Assembly: GCF_031393925.1 (NCBI RefSeq)
Contig: NZ_JANMWL010000174.1
Span: forward strand, 1 to 22,191
From: Methylibium sp031393925
GTDB lineage: Bacteria > Pseudomonadota > Gammaproteobacteria > Burkholderiales > Burkholderiaceae_C
Reading direction: 5' to 3'
Length of the DNA: 22,191 bases
Below the pieces are notes generated by a model, which was given only the letters and a program-made list of their open reading frames with translations, was not told the origin of the DNA and ran no database searches. The translations under genes were made by a program, and so were the position numbers. Shown here piece by piece: positions 16,564 to 22,191 of the stretch (positions are counted from its first letter, which is position 1; each line of letters opens with the position of its first letter).

Positions 16564-17913
16564 GTGCGCTTGACCTGGCTCTTCCCACGCCTGTTCGCGG
16601 GCCTGCTGGTGCTGGTCGCAGGCGGCGTGGCGGGCTATTGGCTCGGCGGTGCGGTGCATGCGCCGGTGCTCAGTGTGCTGCTCGGAGGCGCGCTCGCGGT
16701 CGGCACGCTGGCAGTGCTCGACACTCTGCGCGGCATGCGCCTGATCACCTGGCTGCGCAGCGCGCAGGAGACCGATGCGCCGCGCGACGCCGGCTTCTGG
16801 GGCGAGATCGGCTACCGCGTGGAGCGCAGCATTCGTGCCCGAGAACGCACGGCGGCAGAGGAGAAAGCGCGCCTCGAGCAGTTCTTGCAAGCCATCGAGG
16901 CCTCGCCCAATGGCGTGCTGATGCTCGACGCCAATGACCAGATCGACTGGTGCAATTCGGTGGCGGCGGCGCACTTCGGACTCAATCCGCAGCGCGACCG
17001 GCTGCAGCGCATCACCAACCTCGTGCGCGCACCGGCCTTTGTCGCGCACCTGCAGTTCGGAAAATACGACGAGCCGGTGAGCTATGTCGACCCGCGCGGC
17101 CTGGGCACGCTGTCGGTGCTGGTGCGCGACTACGGCGGCGGCATGAAGCTCGTGCTGTCCCAAGACATCACCGAGCGCGAGCGAGCGGACGCGATGCGGC
17201 GCGATTTCGTGGCCAATGTCTCGCACGAGATCCGCACGCCGCTGACGGTGCTCGCCGGCTTCATCGAAACGATGGACACGCTGCCGCTGACCGCGGTCGA
17301 GTGCAAACGCGTGCTGATGCTCATGGCCCAGCAGACCGACCGCATGCAGACGCTGGTGAGTGACCTGTTGATCTTGGCGCAACTCGAAGGCAGCCCGCGA
17401 CCCGCGGCCGACCGTTGGATTGCGCTGGCCAAGCTGCTGAGGCGGGTCGAAGCCGATGCACGCACCCTGTCGCAGGGCCGGCAGACGATCACGCTGACCG
17501 GCGACGACGCGCTCCAAATCGCGGGCGCGGAGAGCGAACTGCTCAGCGCCCTGGGCAACCTGGTGACCAACGCGGTGCGCTACACGCCCGAGGGCGGGCG
17601 AATCGACATTGGCTGGCGCATGCGACCCGACGGCTCCGGTGAGTTCGCGGTCAAGGACACCGGCCCGGGCATCGAGCGCGAACACATCCCGCGCCTGACC
17701 GAGCGCTTCTACCGCGTCGACGGCAGCCGCTCGCGCGAGACCGGCGGCACCGGCCTGGGCCTGTCGATCGTCAAGCACGTCGCGCAGCGCCACGGTGGCG
17801 AGCTCGACATCCACAGTGAGACGGGCAAGGGGTCGACCTTCCGGCTGGTGTTTCCGGCCGCACGCCTGCGCTACCTCGAAGCGCCGTCCCCGCGCATGCG
17901 CGACGCACTCTGA
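16564..17913 (+). CDS. phoR: Phosphate regulon sensor histidine kinase PhoR
   Basis: This 449-residue sensor has two closely spaced membrane helices (about 7-28 and 32-54) and no sizeable periplasmic domain. This agrees with sensing phosphate through Pst and PhoU rather than directly. A charged linker (about 80-104) leads to a PAS domain (about 104-200). HisKA carries phosphoacceptor H221 in RRDFVANVSHEIRTPLTVLAG. HATPase_c has the N box GNLVTNAVRYTPEGG, the G1 box VKDTGPGIE, the F box LTERFYRVDGS and the G2 box GGTGLGLSIVKHV. The GTG at 16564 is preceded by GCGGGAG. The C-terminus ends shortly after the ATPase domain, and the next gene is convergent. Confidence 0.96.
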   Translation: MRLTWLFPRLFAGLLVLVAGGVAGYWLGGAVHAPVLSVLLGGALAVGTLAVLDTLRGMRLITWLRSAQETDAPRDAGFWGEIGYRVERSIRARERTAAEEKARLEQFLQAIEASPNGVLMLDANDQIDWCNSVAAAHFGLNPQRDRLQRITNLVRAPAFVAHLQFGKYDEPVSYVDPRGLGTLSVLVRDYGGGMKLVLSQDITERERADAMRRDFVANVSHEIRTPLTVLAGFIETMDTLPLTAVECKRVLMLMAQQTDRMQTLVSDLLILAQLEGSPRPAADRWIALAKLLRRVEADARTLSQGRQTITLTGDDALQIAGAESELLSALGNLVTNAVRYTPEGGRIDIGWRMRPDGSGEFAVKDTGPGIEREHIPRLTERFYRVDGSRSRETGGTGLGLSIVKHVAQRHGGELDIHSETGKGSTFRLVFPAARLRYLEAPSPRMRDAL

Positions 17914-17936
17914 AGCCGCGCGAGCCGCAGCGCGCT

Positions 17937-17956
17937 GGCTCGATCCTCATCGAGCC
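17937..17956. terminator. Hairpin between convergent phoR and the glycosyltransferase gene
   Basis: GGCTCGAT (17937-17944) pairs perfectly with ATCGAGCC (17949-17956) around CCTC. The second arm overlaps the last codons of the minus-strand gene. There is no T-run on either strand, so this may be a weak bidirectional terminator or a 3' end stabiliser. The gap between the two stops is only 33 bases. Confidence 0.4.
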
Positions 17957-19668
17957 GCACGGTCGGCGCTGCGCCGGTAGACCGCCGTTTGCTCGTCGCG
18001 TTCGGTGGGGCGGCGCTCGCGCGCGATCAACCGCCAGCCAGGGCGCTCGAGCGCACTCGCGGACGTGCCCGTGCGTGCTGGCGCGAGCAGGAATTCGCAG
18101 CCTGCGACGCTAGCGCCCGGCTGGGCCTCGACACGCCAGCCGCCGTGGTACTCGAGCGCCGCCAGCAGGGCCAACGGCAAGCCGGTGGCGGCCACGCACG
18201 CATCGCGCGGCACATGCTGCGCAATGCGCTCGACCAGCGGCCGGTAGCTGCGCACGTAGTCGAGCAGCGGCAGCAGCAGCGTCATCAGCAACAGCCAGCA
18301 CAGGGCGAGGCCGCCGGCCGGCAGCACCAGGCTCTTCCACAGCGGGTGGCGGTGGCGCCCGGTGCGCCAGCGCACCAGCAGCAGCCAGGCGAGCGTCGCG
18401 CCGAGCGCGCACGCCAGCGCCACGCTCGAAAAGCCGCCCGGATAGCCGGGCACGAGGCGCGCGACGTTGGCGGCGGTCTTGGCCGGAACACCCCACTGCA
18501 GCGCGCTGTAGACCACCCAGATGGCGATTGCGCCGACGCTGAAGAACGCCACCGAGAACCAGTCGATCGCGGCCGAGACGCTGCGCTGCAAGGTCGGCAG
18601 GGCAAAGGACGCGAGCACTGCCAGCGCGGGCAGCGCGAGCATTAACGCGCGGTCGGAGCCGCCCATGCCGACGCAGGCGATGAACGCCACCGCCGCGAGC
18701 GTGAGCGGCACCGCGATGTGACGGTGCCGCACGTGGCCGCGCCAGCGCCACAGCGTCCACGCGGCCAGCGCCCAGGCCGGCCAGGCGAACCAGCCCAGCA
18801 ATTGCAGCACCGAGCCGATGCGCGGCAGCGTCCAGACGCGCCATCCCCAGGCGCCGAGCGCCGTGGCGGCGAGCGCCGCCACAATCGCAGCCATTGCGAT
18901 CCAGGCCGCGAAGCGCCGCGCCAGCGGGTAGCTCGAGCGCAGACTCACCAGCACGCCGGCCAACGCAAAGCCCACACCGATGGTCGGCGCGCCGCTGGCC
19001 GACAGCACCGGCAGTGCCACCAGCACTGCGATGCGTGAAGGCCACGCCCGCCACGGGCTCGCCGCCAGCGCATAGACGAACAGCGTGGTGCCGAACAACT
19101 GCACGAGTTCGGGTGTGGTTTCGTGGCCGAGTTGCAGCAGGCCCAGCGTGGCCATCAGCGCCAGCAGCGCACCGTCGGCGACGGCGCGGGCGTAGTCGAG
19201 CGGTTGCGCTTCGCCGCCAAAGGCAAACGGCACCGGCTGAGCCGCTTCGGTACGCGCGAGGTGATAGGTGCTGTACCAAGTGAACACGAGCACGCCCACC
19301 AGCAGCAGCGCGAACGGCAGACGCGCAGCGAGCGCCGGGTCGAGCAGCGAGCCCAGCAGCTTGATGGCCAGCGCACCGAGCCAGTAAGGCAGCAGGGCGC
19401 CGTCGCCCGGCAGGCCGGCAATGGTTGGCAGCAGCGGCTCGGCCGTGCCGCGCGCCAAGCCGAACATGTAGCCAAAGGCGGTGATGTCGGCGTTGCGCCA
19501 GGGATCGCGCCCGAGCAGTCCGGGCAGCACGTAGGCGGCGCAAAACAGCAGCAACGCACCGCGCGGCAGGCGCTGCACGGCGCGCTGCGCGACCAGGGCG
19601 GGGGTGGGGGTGCTCAAGCGGGCGGTCGGCTGGGGGGCATCGACGGATGTTGCCGCAAATGCGGTCAT
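17947..19668 (-). CDS. Polytopic membrane protein, GT39/ArnT-like glycosyltransferase
   Basis: This 573-residue protein has an N-terminal cytoplasmic stretch (1-36) and about eleven to twelve predicted helices between residues 37 and 471. A soluble C-terminal domain of about 100 residues follows. The first extracytoplasmic loop reads GRDPWRNADITAFGYMFGLA (53-72). It resembles the catalytic first loop of PMT/ArnT-type GT-C glycosyltransferases, which use polyprenyl-phosphate sugars, but NAD replaces the more usual acidic-pair context. Function as a lipid A or cell-surface sugar transferase is only an inference. The ATG at 19668 lies one base after the T-run of the rpmE2 terminator and has no ribosome site. 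A TTG at L18 or a later GTG might be the true start. The gene is convergent with phoR. Confidence 0.7.
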   Translation of the reverse strand: MTAFAATSVDAPQPTARLSTPTPALVAQRAVQRLPRGALLLFCAAYVLPGLLGRDPWRNADITAFGYMFGLARGTAEPLLPTIAGLPGDGALLPYWLGALAIKLLGSLLDPALAARLPFALLLVGVLVFTWYSTYHLARTEAAQPVPFAFGGEAQPLDYARAVADGALLALMATLGLLQLGHETTPELVQLFGTTLFVYALAASPWRAWPSRIAVLVALPVLSASGAPTIGVGFALAGVLVSLRSSYPLARRFAAWIAMAAIVAALAATALGAWGWRVWTLPRIGSVLQLLGWFAWPAWALAAWTLWRWRGHVRHRHIAVPLTLAAVAFIACVGMGGSDRALMLALPALAVLASFALPTLQRSVSAAIDWFSVAFFSVGAIAIWVVYSALQWGVPAKTAANVARLVPGYPGGFSSVALACALGATLAWLLLVRWRTGRHRHPLWKSLVLPAGGLALCWLLLMTLLLPLLDYVRSYRPLVERIAQHVPRDACVAATGLPLALLAALEYHGGWRVEAQPGASVAGCEFLLAPARTGTSASALERPGWRLIARERRPTERDEQTAVYRRSADRAAR

Positions 19669-19669
19669 G

Positions 19670-19693
19670 AAAAAAGGCAGCCGGAGCTGCCTT
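19670..19693 (-). terminator. Intrinsic terminator of rpmE2
   Basis: On the minus strand an 8-bp stem (19693-19686 with 19681-19674) with a TCCG loop runs into six T residues (19675-19670). It lies 19 bases after the rpmE2 stop. The T-run ends one base before the ATG assigned to the downstream glycosyltransferase. Confidence 0.88.
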
Positions 19694-19712
19694 CATGCGG
19701 GGTCGAGTTGGC

Positions 19713-19973
19713 TTACTTTTTCGCGCCGAGGTGGGCGAACTTGTTGCGGAATTTTTCGACGCGACCGCCCAGCGAGTCAACGCTCTTTTGCGTGCCGGTG
19801 TAGAACGGGTGCGATTCGCTGGTGGTCTCGAGCTTGTACAGCGGCAATTCGCGGCCGTCGTCCATCTTGGTCATTTCGCGCGTCTGGGCGCACGAGCGCG
19901 TCACGAACTTGAAGCCGTTGGACAGGTCGACGAAGCACACGTCGCGGTAGGTGGGGTGAATGCCGTCTTTCAT
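19713..19973 (-). CDS. rpmE2: 50S ribosomal protein L31, type B
   Basis: This 86-residue protein begins MKDGIHPTYRDVCFVDLSNG, the L31 type B (C-minus) N-terminus. It lacks the CxxC zinc ligands of type A L31. The family motif SHPFYTGTQKSVDSLGGRVEKFRNKF (residues 54-79) is complete. Type B proteins serve in place of zinc-binding L31; many bacteria make them under Zur control, but I see no clear Zur palindrome here. The ATG at 19973 follows AAGGA at a normal distance. The 124-base leader toward rho contains a candidate extended -10 promoter and two perfect tandem duplications. An intrinsic terminator follows the gene. Confidence 0.97.
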   Translation of the reverse strand: MKDGIHPTYRDVCFVDLSNGFKFVTRSCAQTREMTKMDDGRELPLYKLETTSESHPFYTGTQKSVDSLGGRVEKFRNKFAHLGAKK

Positions 19974-19981
19974 CTCGAATC

Positions 19982-20001
19982 CTTGGTCGTTCTTGGTCGT
20001 T
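19982..20001 (-). repeat. 10-bp tandem duplication next to the rpmE2 ribosome site
   Basis: CTTGGTCGTT occurs twice head to tail (19982-19991 and 19992-20001, plus-strand sense). On the message strand this reads AACGACCAAG twice, and the second copy runs into the AAGGA ribosome site. It may be polymerase slippage or a short binding site; its effect is unknown. Confidence 0.85.
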
Positions 20002-20035
20002 GCAGGAGCCCCGCCGCGGGACGCAGCGCACTTTC

Positions 20036-20061
20036 TGGCGTTTATGAATGGCGTTTATGAA
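20036..20061 (-). repeat. 13-bp tandem duplication in the rpmE2 leader
   Basis: TGGCGTTTATGAA occurs twice in perfect head-to-tail arrangement (20036-20048 and 20049-20061, plus-strand sense). On the message strand each copy contains CATAAA, so each might act as a weak extra -10 element, or the pair might be an operator. Confidence 0.9.
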
Positions 20062-20070
20062 AAGCCGCAA

Positions 20071-20079
20071 ATTATGCCA
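20071..20079 (-). promoter_or_regulatory. Candidate extended -10 promoter of rpmE2
   Basis: On the minus strand TGGCATAAT (20079-20071) is an extended -10 (TGn followed by CATAAT, 5/6). The start is expected near 20064, leaving a leader of about 90 bases that includes both tandem duplications. The -35 region overlaps the rho stop and shows only CTGACG at a long 19-base spacing, so strength is uncertain. Confidence 0.4.
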
Positions 20080-20097
20080 TGCGGTCGCCGCGCCTCG

Positions 20098-21360
20098 TCA
20101 GCCTCCGCGCCGCATCATGTCGAAGAAGTCGAGGTTGGTCTTGGTCGACTTCATCTTGTCGAGGATGAACTCCATCGCCTCGATCTCGTCCATGGAATAA
20201 AGCAGTTTGCGCAGGATCCAGGTCTTTTGCAGGATCTCCGGCTTGAGCAGCAGCTCTTCGCGCCGCGTGCCGCTCTTGTTGAGCAGGATCGAGGGGTAGA
20301 CGCGCTTTTCGGCCATGCGGCGGTCGAGGTGGATCTCGCAGTTGCCGGTGCCCTTGAACTCTTCGTAGATCACCTCGTCCATGCGGCTGCCGGTGTCGAC
20401 CAGCGCGGTGCCGATGATGGTGAGCGAGCCGCCTTCTTCAATGTTGCGCGCCGCGCCGAAGAAGCGCTTGGGGCGCTGCAGCGCATTGGCGTCGACGCCG
20501 CCGGTCAGGACCTTGCCCGACGACGGCAACACGTTGTTGTAGGCGCGGGCCAGGCGGGTGATGGAGTCGAGCAGGATCACCACGTCCTTCTTCAACTCGA
20601 CCAGGCGCTTGGCGCGCTCGATCACCATTTCAGCCACCTGCACATGGCGCGCGGCCGGCTCGTCGAAGGTGGAACTGATGACCTCGCCGCGGATGGTGCG
20701 CTGCATCTCGGTCACTTCTTCGGGCCGCTCGTCGACCAGCAGCACGATCAGGTGGACCTCGGGGTAATTGGCGGTGATGGCGTGTGCGAGGTACTGCATC
20801 ATCACCGTTTTGCCGCTCTTGGGCGCCGAGACGAGCAAGGCGCGCTGGCCTTTGCCGAGCGGGGCGATCAGGTCGATGATGCGGCTGGTGATGTTCTCTT
20901 CGGACTTGATGTCGCGTTCGAGCTTGAACTGCTCCTTCGGGAACAGCGGCGTCAGGTTCTCGAACATGATCTTTTGTTTGTTCTCCTCCGGCGTGATCCC
21001 GTTGACGATGTCGACCTTGACCAGCGCGAAGTAGCGCTCGCCGTCCTTGGGCACGCGCACCTCGCCTTCGATCATGTCGCCGGTGTGCAAATTGAAGCGC
21101 CGGATCTGGCTGGGCGACAGGTAAATGTCGTCGGTGGAGGCGAGGTAGCTCGCCTCGGGCGAGCGCAGGAAGCCGAAGCCGTCGGGCAGCACTTCGAGCA
21201 CGCCGTCACCAAACACCTGCTCGCCGCCCTTGGCGCGCTTTTTCATGATCGCGAACATCAGTTCCTGCTTGCGCATGCGACTGCTGTTCTCGATCTCCAG
21301 CGTTTCGGCCGCCTTGATCAGTTCGGAGATGTGCTGGGCTTTGAGTTCGGATAGATGCAT
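20098..21360 (-). CDS. rho: Transcription termination factor Rho
   Basis: This 420-residue hexameric RNA-dependent ATPase terminates untranslated transcripts. The N-terminal helix bundle starts MHLSELKAQHISELIKAAE. The cold-shock-like primary RNA site includes DGFGFLRSPEASYL (60-73) and DDIYLSPSQIRRF. The P-loop SAPKSGKT lies at 178-185, Walker B at DVVILLDSITRLARAYN, and the secondary-site Q/R loop region at LTGGVDANALQRPKRFFGAARN. The ATG at 21360 is chosen because Rho proteins begin MHLSELK, and GAGGTG lies seven bases upstream. A longer in-frame start would enter the leader. It lies between trxA and rpmE2 on the same strand. Its 207-base upstream gap has several perfect inverted repeats. 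Confidence 0.98.
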   Translation of the reverse strand: MHLSELKAQHISELIKAAETLEIENSSRMRKQELMFAIMKKRAKGGEQVFGDGVLEVLPDGFGFLRSPEASYLASTDDIYLSPSQIRRFNLHTGDMIEGEVRVPKDGERYFALVKVDIVNGITPEENKQKIMFENLTPLFPKEQFKLERDIKSEENITSRIIDLIAPLGKGQRALLVSAPKSGKTVMMQYLAHAITANYPEVHLIVLLVDERPEEVTEMQRTIRGEVISSTFDEPAARHVQVAEMVIERAKRLVELKKDVVILLDSITRLARAYNNVLPSSGKVLTGGVDANALQRPKRFFGAARNIEEGGSLTIIGTALVDTGSRMDEVIYEEFKGTGNCEIHLDRRMAEKRVYPSILLNKSGTRREELLLKPEILQKTWILRKLLYSMDEIEAMEFILDKMKSTKTNLDFFDMMRRGG

Positions 21361-21364
21361 GAGG

Positions 21365-21452
21365 GCACCTCGGGGTGCTGACGACGCAAGCATTGGTCGA
21401 TGAATTCGACCAAAGGCACGTTGTCGGTCAAGGCTGATCGCTCACGCGATCA
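21365..21452 (-). promoter_or_regulatory. Structured rho leader with three inverted repeats
   Basis: Three perfect hairpins lie upstream of rho. 21365-21369 pairs with 21374-21378, and this stem contains the rho ribosome site. TTGGTCGA (21393-21400) pairs with TCGACCAA (21406-21413). TGATCGC (21435-21441) pairs with GCGATCA (21446-21452) around TCAC. I see no sigma-70 promoter with good spacing. Rho is autoregulated in enterobacteria through its leader, so control here is plausible but not shown. Confidence 0.5.
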
Positions 21453-21525
21453 AGGGCCGAAAATCTGGGTGGGGGTGCCGAATCCACGCGCCGGTACGCG
21501 GCGTGGCGGCTTTTCTCGCGGGAAC

Positions 21526-21553
21526 TCGGGGCGGGCGGCTGGCCTCGCCCCGA
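21526..21553 (-). repeat. GC-rich hairpin after trxA
   Basis: TCGGGGCG (21526-21533) pairs perfectly with CGCCCCGA (21546-21553) across 12 bases, starting 15 bases after the trxA stop. There is no T-run on the minus strand, so it may be a weak terminator or an RNA 3' end stabiliser. The rest of the gap to rho holds the rho leader repeats and no gene. Confidence 0.45.
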
Positions 21554-21567
21554 CACGTTTGCCGCGA

Positions 21568-21897
21568 TTATAGGTGGCCGTCGAGGAAGGCCGTCAATTG
21601 GGATTTGGACAGGGCGCCAACCTTCGTGGCGGCCAACTTGCCGTCCTTGAACAACATCAGCGTCGGGATGCCGCGGATGCCGAACTTGGCCGGGACGTCA
21701 CGGTTCTCGTCAACGTTCATCTTGGTGACCTGCAATTTGCTGCCGTAGTCGCGGGCCACCTCGTCGAGGATCGGCGCAATCGCCTTGCAGGGGCCGCACC
21801 ATTCTGCCCAGTAGTCCACCAGCACCGGGGTACCGGACTTGAGTACGTCGTCGTCGAACGAGGCGTCGGAGATGTGTTTGATCAAATCACTGGCCAT
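21568..21897 (-). CDS. trxA: Thioredoxin 1
   Basis: This 109-residue cytoplasmic disulfide reductase has the same length as E. coli thioredoxin. The active site WCGPC carries C34 and C37 inside VDYWAEWCGPCKAIAP. The buried Asp is in VLVDYW, and the cis-proline loop reads GIRGIPTLMLF. Two ATG codons are adjacent (21900 and 21897). The second was chosen because AAAGGAA stands at better spacing, about six bases after AGGA; the alternative adds one Met. The pairing with rho downstream is common in proteobacteria. The 138-base upstream gap is shared with a divergent gene and contains a 13-bp palindrome (21952-21964). Confidence 0.97.
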   Translation of the reverse strand: MASDLIKHISDASFDDDVLKSGTPVLVDYWAEWCGPCKAIAPILDEVARDYGSKLQVTKMNVDENRDVPAKFGIRGIPTLMLFKDGKLAATKVGALSKSQLTAFLDGHL

Positions 21898-21951
21898 CAT
21901 GTTTCCTTTGGCTTTGGGCCGAAGCGTTGCGTTTGCAGCAGGGCTCCAGGG

Positions 21952-21990
21952 CAAAATGATTTTGACACAAGGGGTCGGTGCGCGTACTCG
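21952..21990 (+). promoter_or_regulatory. Palindrome and candidate promoter between trxA and the right-edge gene
   Basis: CAAAAT-G-ATTTTG (21952-21964) is a perfect odd palindrome. It overlaps TTGACA (21962-21967), a perfect plus-strand -35 hexamer. With a 17-base spacer the -10 would be TACTCG (21985-21990), a poor match. It may drive the right-edge gene, and the palindrome could be an operator for it, for trxA, or for both. Confidence 0.35.
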
Positions 21991-22035
21991 CTAACCCGAT
22001 CCTTCGGCAATGGCGGTGATTGAAGGAAAACAGCC

Positions 22036-22191
22036 CTGGACATCCCTTTGGCCCCCGGGCTCGACGTGCCGCAATGCTGGCAACAGGTGGCCCGTGCGGT
22101 GCGGGCGTTTTCGCACGAGCGAGGCGTCGAGTCGCGCGACCTGATCGTGCTGCTGCCGTTCGCGCAGCACCTGCCGCTGGCGCGCGCGGCG
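22036..22191 (+). CDS. N-terminus of a probable RecB/AddB-like PD-(D/E)XK nuclease family protein
   Basis: An open frame runs off the right edge for 52 codons, reading DIPLAPGLDVPQCWQQVARA from its second codon and later ESRDLIVLLPFAQHLPLARA. The pattern of a leading helix then a short strand IVLLPFAQ resembles the start of the inactivated-helicase/RecB-like nucleases encoded next to trxA in Comamonadaceae. That recognition is from memory and the catalytic part is outside the window. An in-frame TGA at 22021-22023 bounds the start. The best ribosome site, AAGGA (22023-22027), lies eight bases before CTG at 22036. TTG at 22048 is 20 bases away, and GTG at 22066 is further still. CTG is therefore the best-placed start, unless the base is an error for ATG. 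Confidence 0.5.
   Translation, partial: MDIPLAPGLDVPQCWQQVARAVRAFSHERGVESRDLIVLLPFAQHLPLARAA

Noticed and set aside
19960..21354. A 464-codon plus-strand frame over rho
   Set aside because: It is a shadow of rho, Ala/Leu/Asp/His-rich without motifs, while rho is full length with all motifs.
21414..21490. TTGACC and TTGATC hexamers as rho promoters
   Set aside because: No acceptable -10 hexamer lies at 16-18 bases from either; the match is limited to the -35 side.

Overview
The window is a core chromosomal segment of a high-GC betaproteobacterium. The gene order carAB, greA, DUF4149, yhbY/rlmE, ftsH, folP, glmM, pstSCAB-phoU-phoB-phoR, L31 type B, rho, trxA and the protein sequences point to Burkholderiales, probably a Comamonadaceae- or Rubrivivax/Leptothrix-like lineage. 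That placement is an inference from order and recognised sequences, not from a search. I see no mobile element, prophage, CRISPR array, tRNA or rRNA, and no sign of recent transfer. Coding density is very high, and long antisense open frames are a side effect of the GC bias.

Layout, left to right. Positions 1-3906: the 3' end of carA and complete carB (carbamoyl phosphate synthase), closed by an intrinsic terminator. Positions 4001-4926: greA, then an overlapping DUF4149 membrane protein. Positions 4938-5408 (minus): yhbY, divergent from rlmE over an 18-19 bp gap; both act on the 50S ribosomal subunit. Positions 6307-8223: ftsH, with a leader carrying a sigma-32-like promoter, inverted repeats and a 24-codon leader ORF that overlaps the ftsH start. 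Positions 8330-10531: folP and glmM, both without a clear Shine-Dalgarno sequence. Positions 10563-11051 (minus): a fasciclin-domain lipoprotein, divergent from pstS.

Positions 11248-17913 form a complete phosphate module: PstS binding protein, PstC/PstA permease, PstB ATPase, PhoU, PhoB and PhoR, all on one strand. Two oppositely oriented sets of 11-bp-spaced PhoB-type repeats lie in the 196-bp gap between the lipoprotein gene and pstS. One faces pstS and one faces the fasciclin gene. This suggests that the fasciclin lipoprotein is a phosphate-starvation gene. A 15-bp perfect hairpin follows pstS, as expected where a binding-protein message is kept more abundant than the downstream permease message.

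Positions 17947-21897 (minus) run trxA, rho, rpmE2 and a polytopic GT39/ArnT-like glycosyltransferase. The rho leader has nested inverted repeats, and the rpmE2 leader has two separate perfect tandem duplications. At the right edge, divergent from trxA, begins a gene that looks like the N-terminus of a RecB/AddB-type nuclease-helicase-like protein. Its best-placed start codon is CTG.

I found no clear new multi-gene system. The most interesting signals are regulatory: the divergent Pho boxes, the ftsH leader, the rho and rpmE2 leaders, and the possible CTG start.
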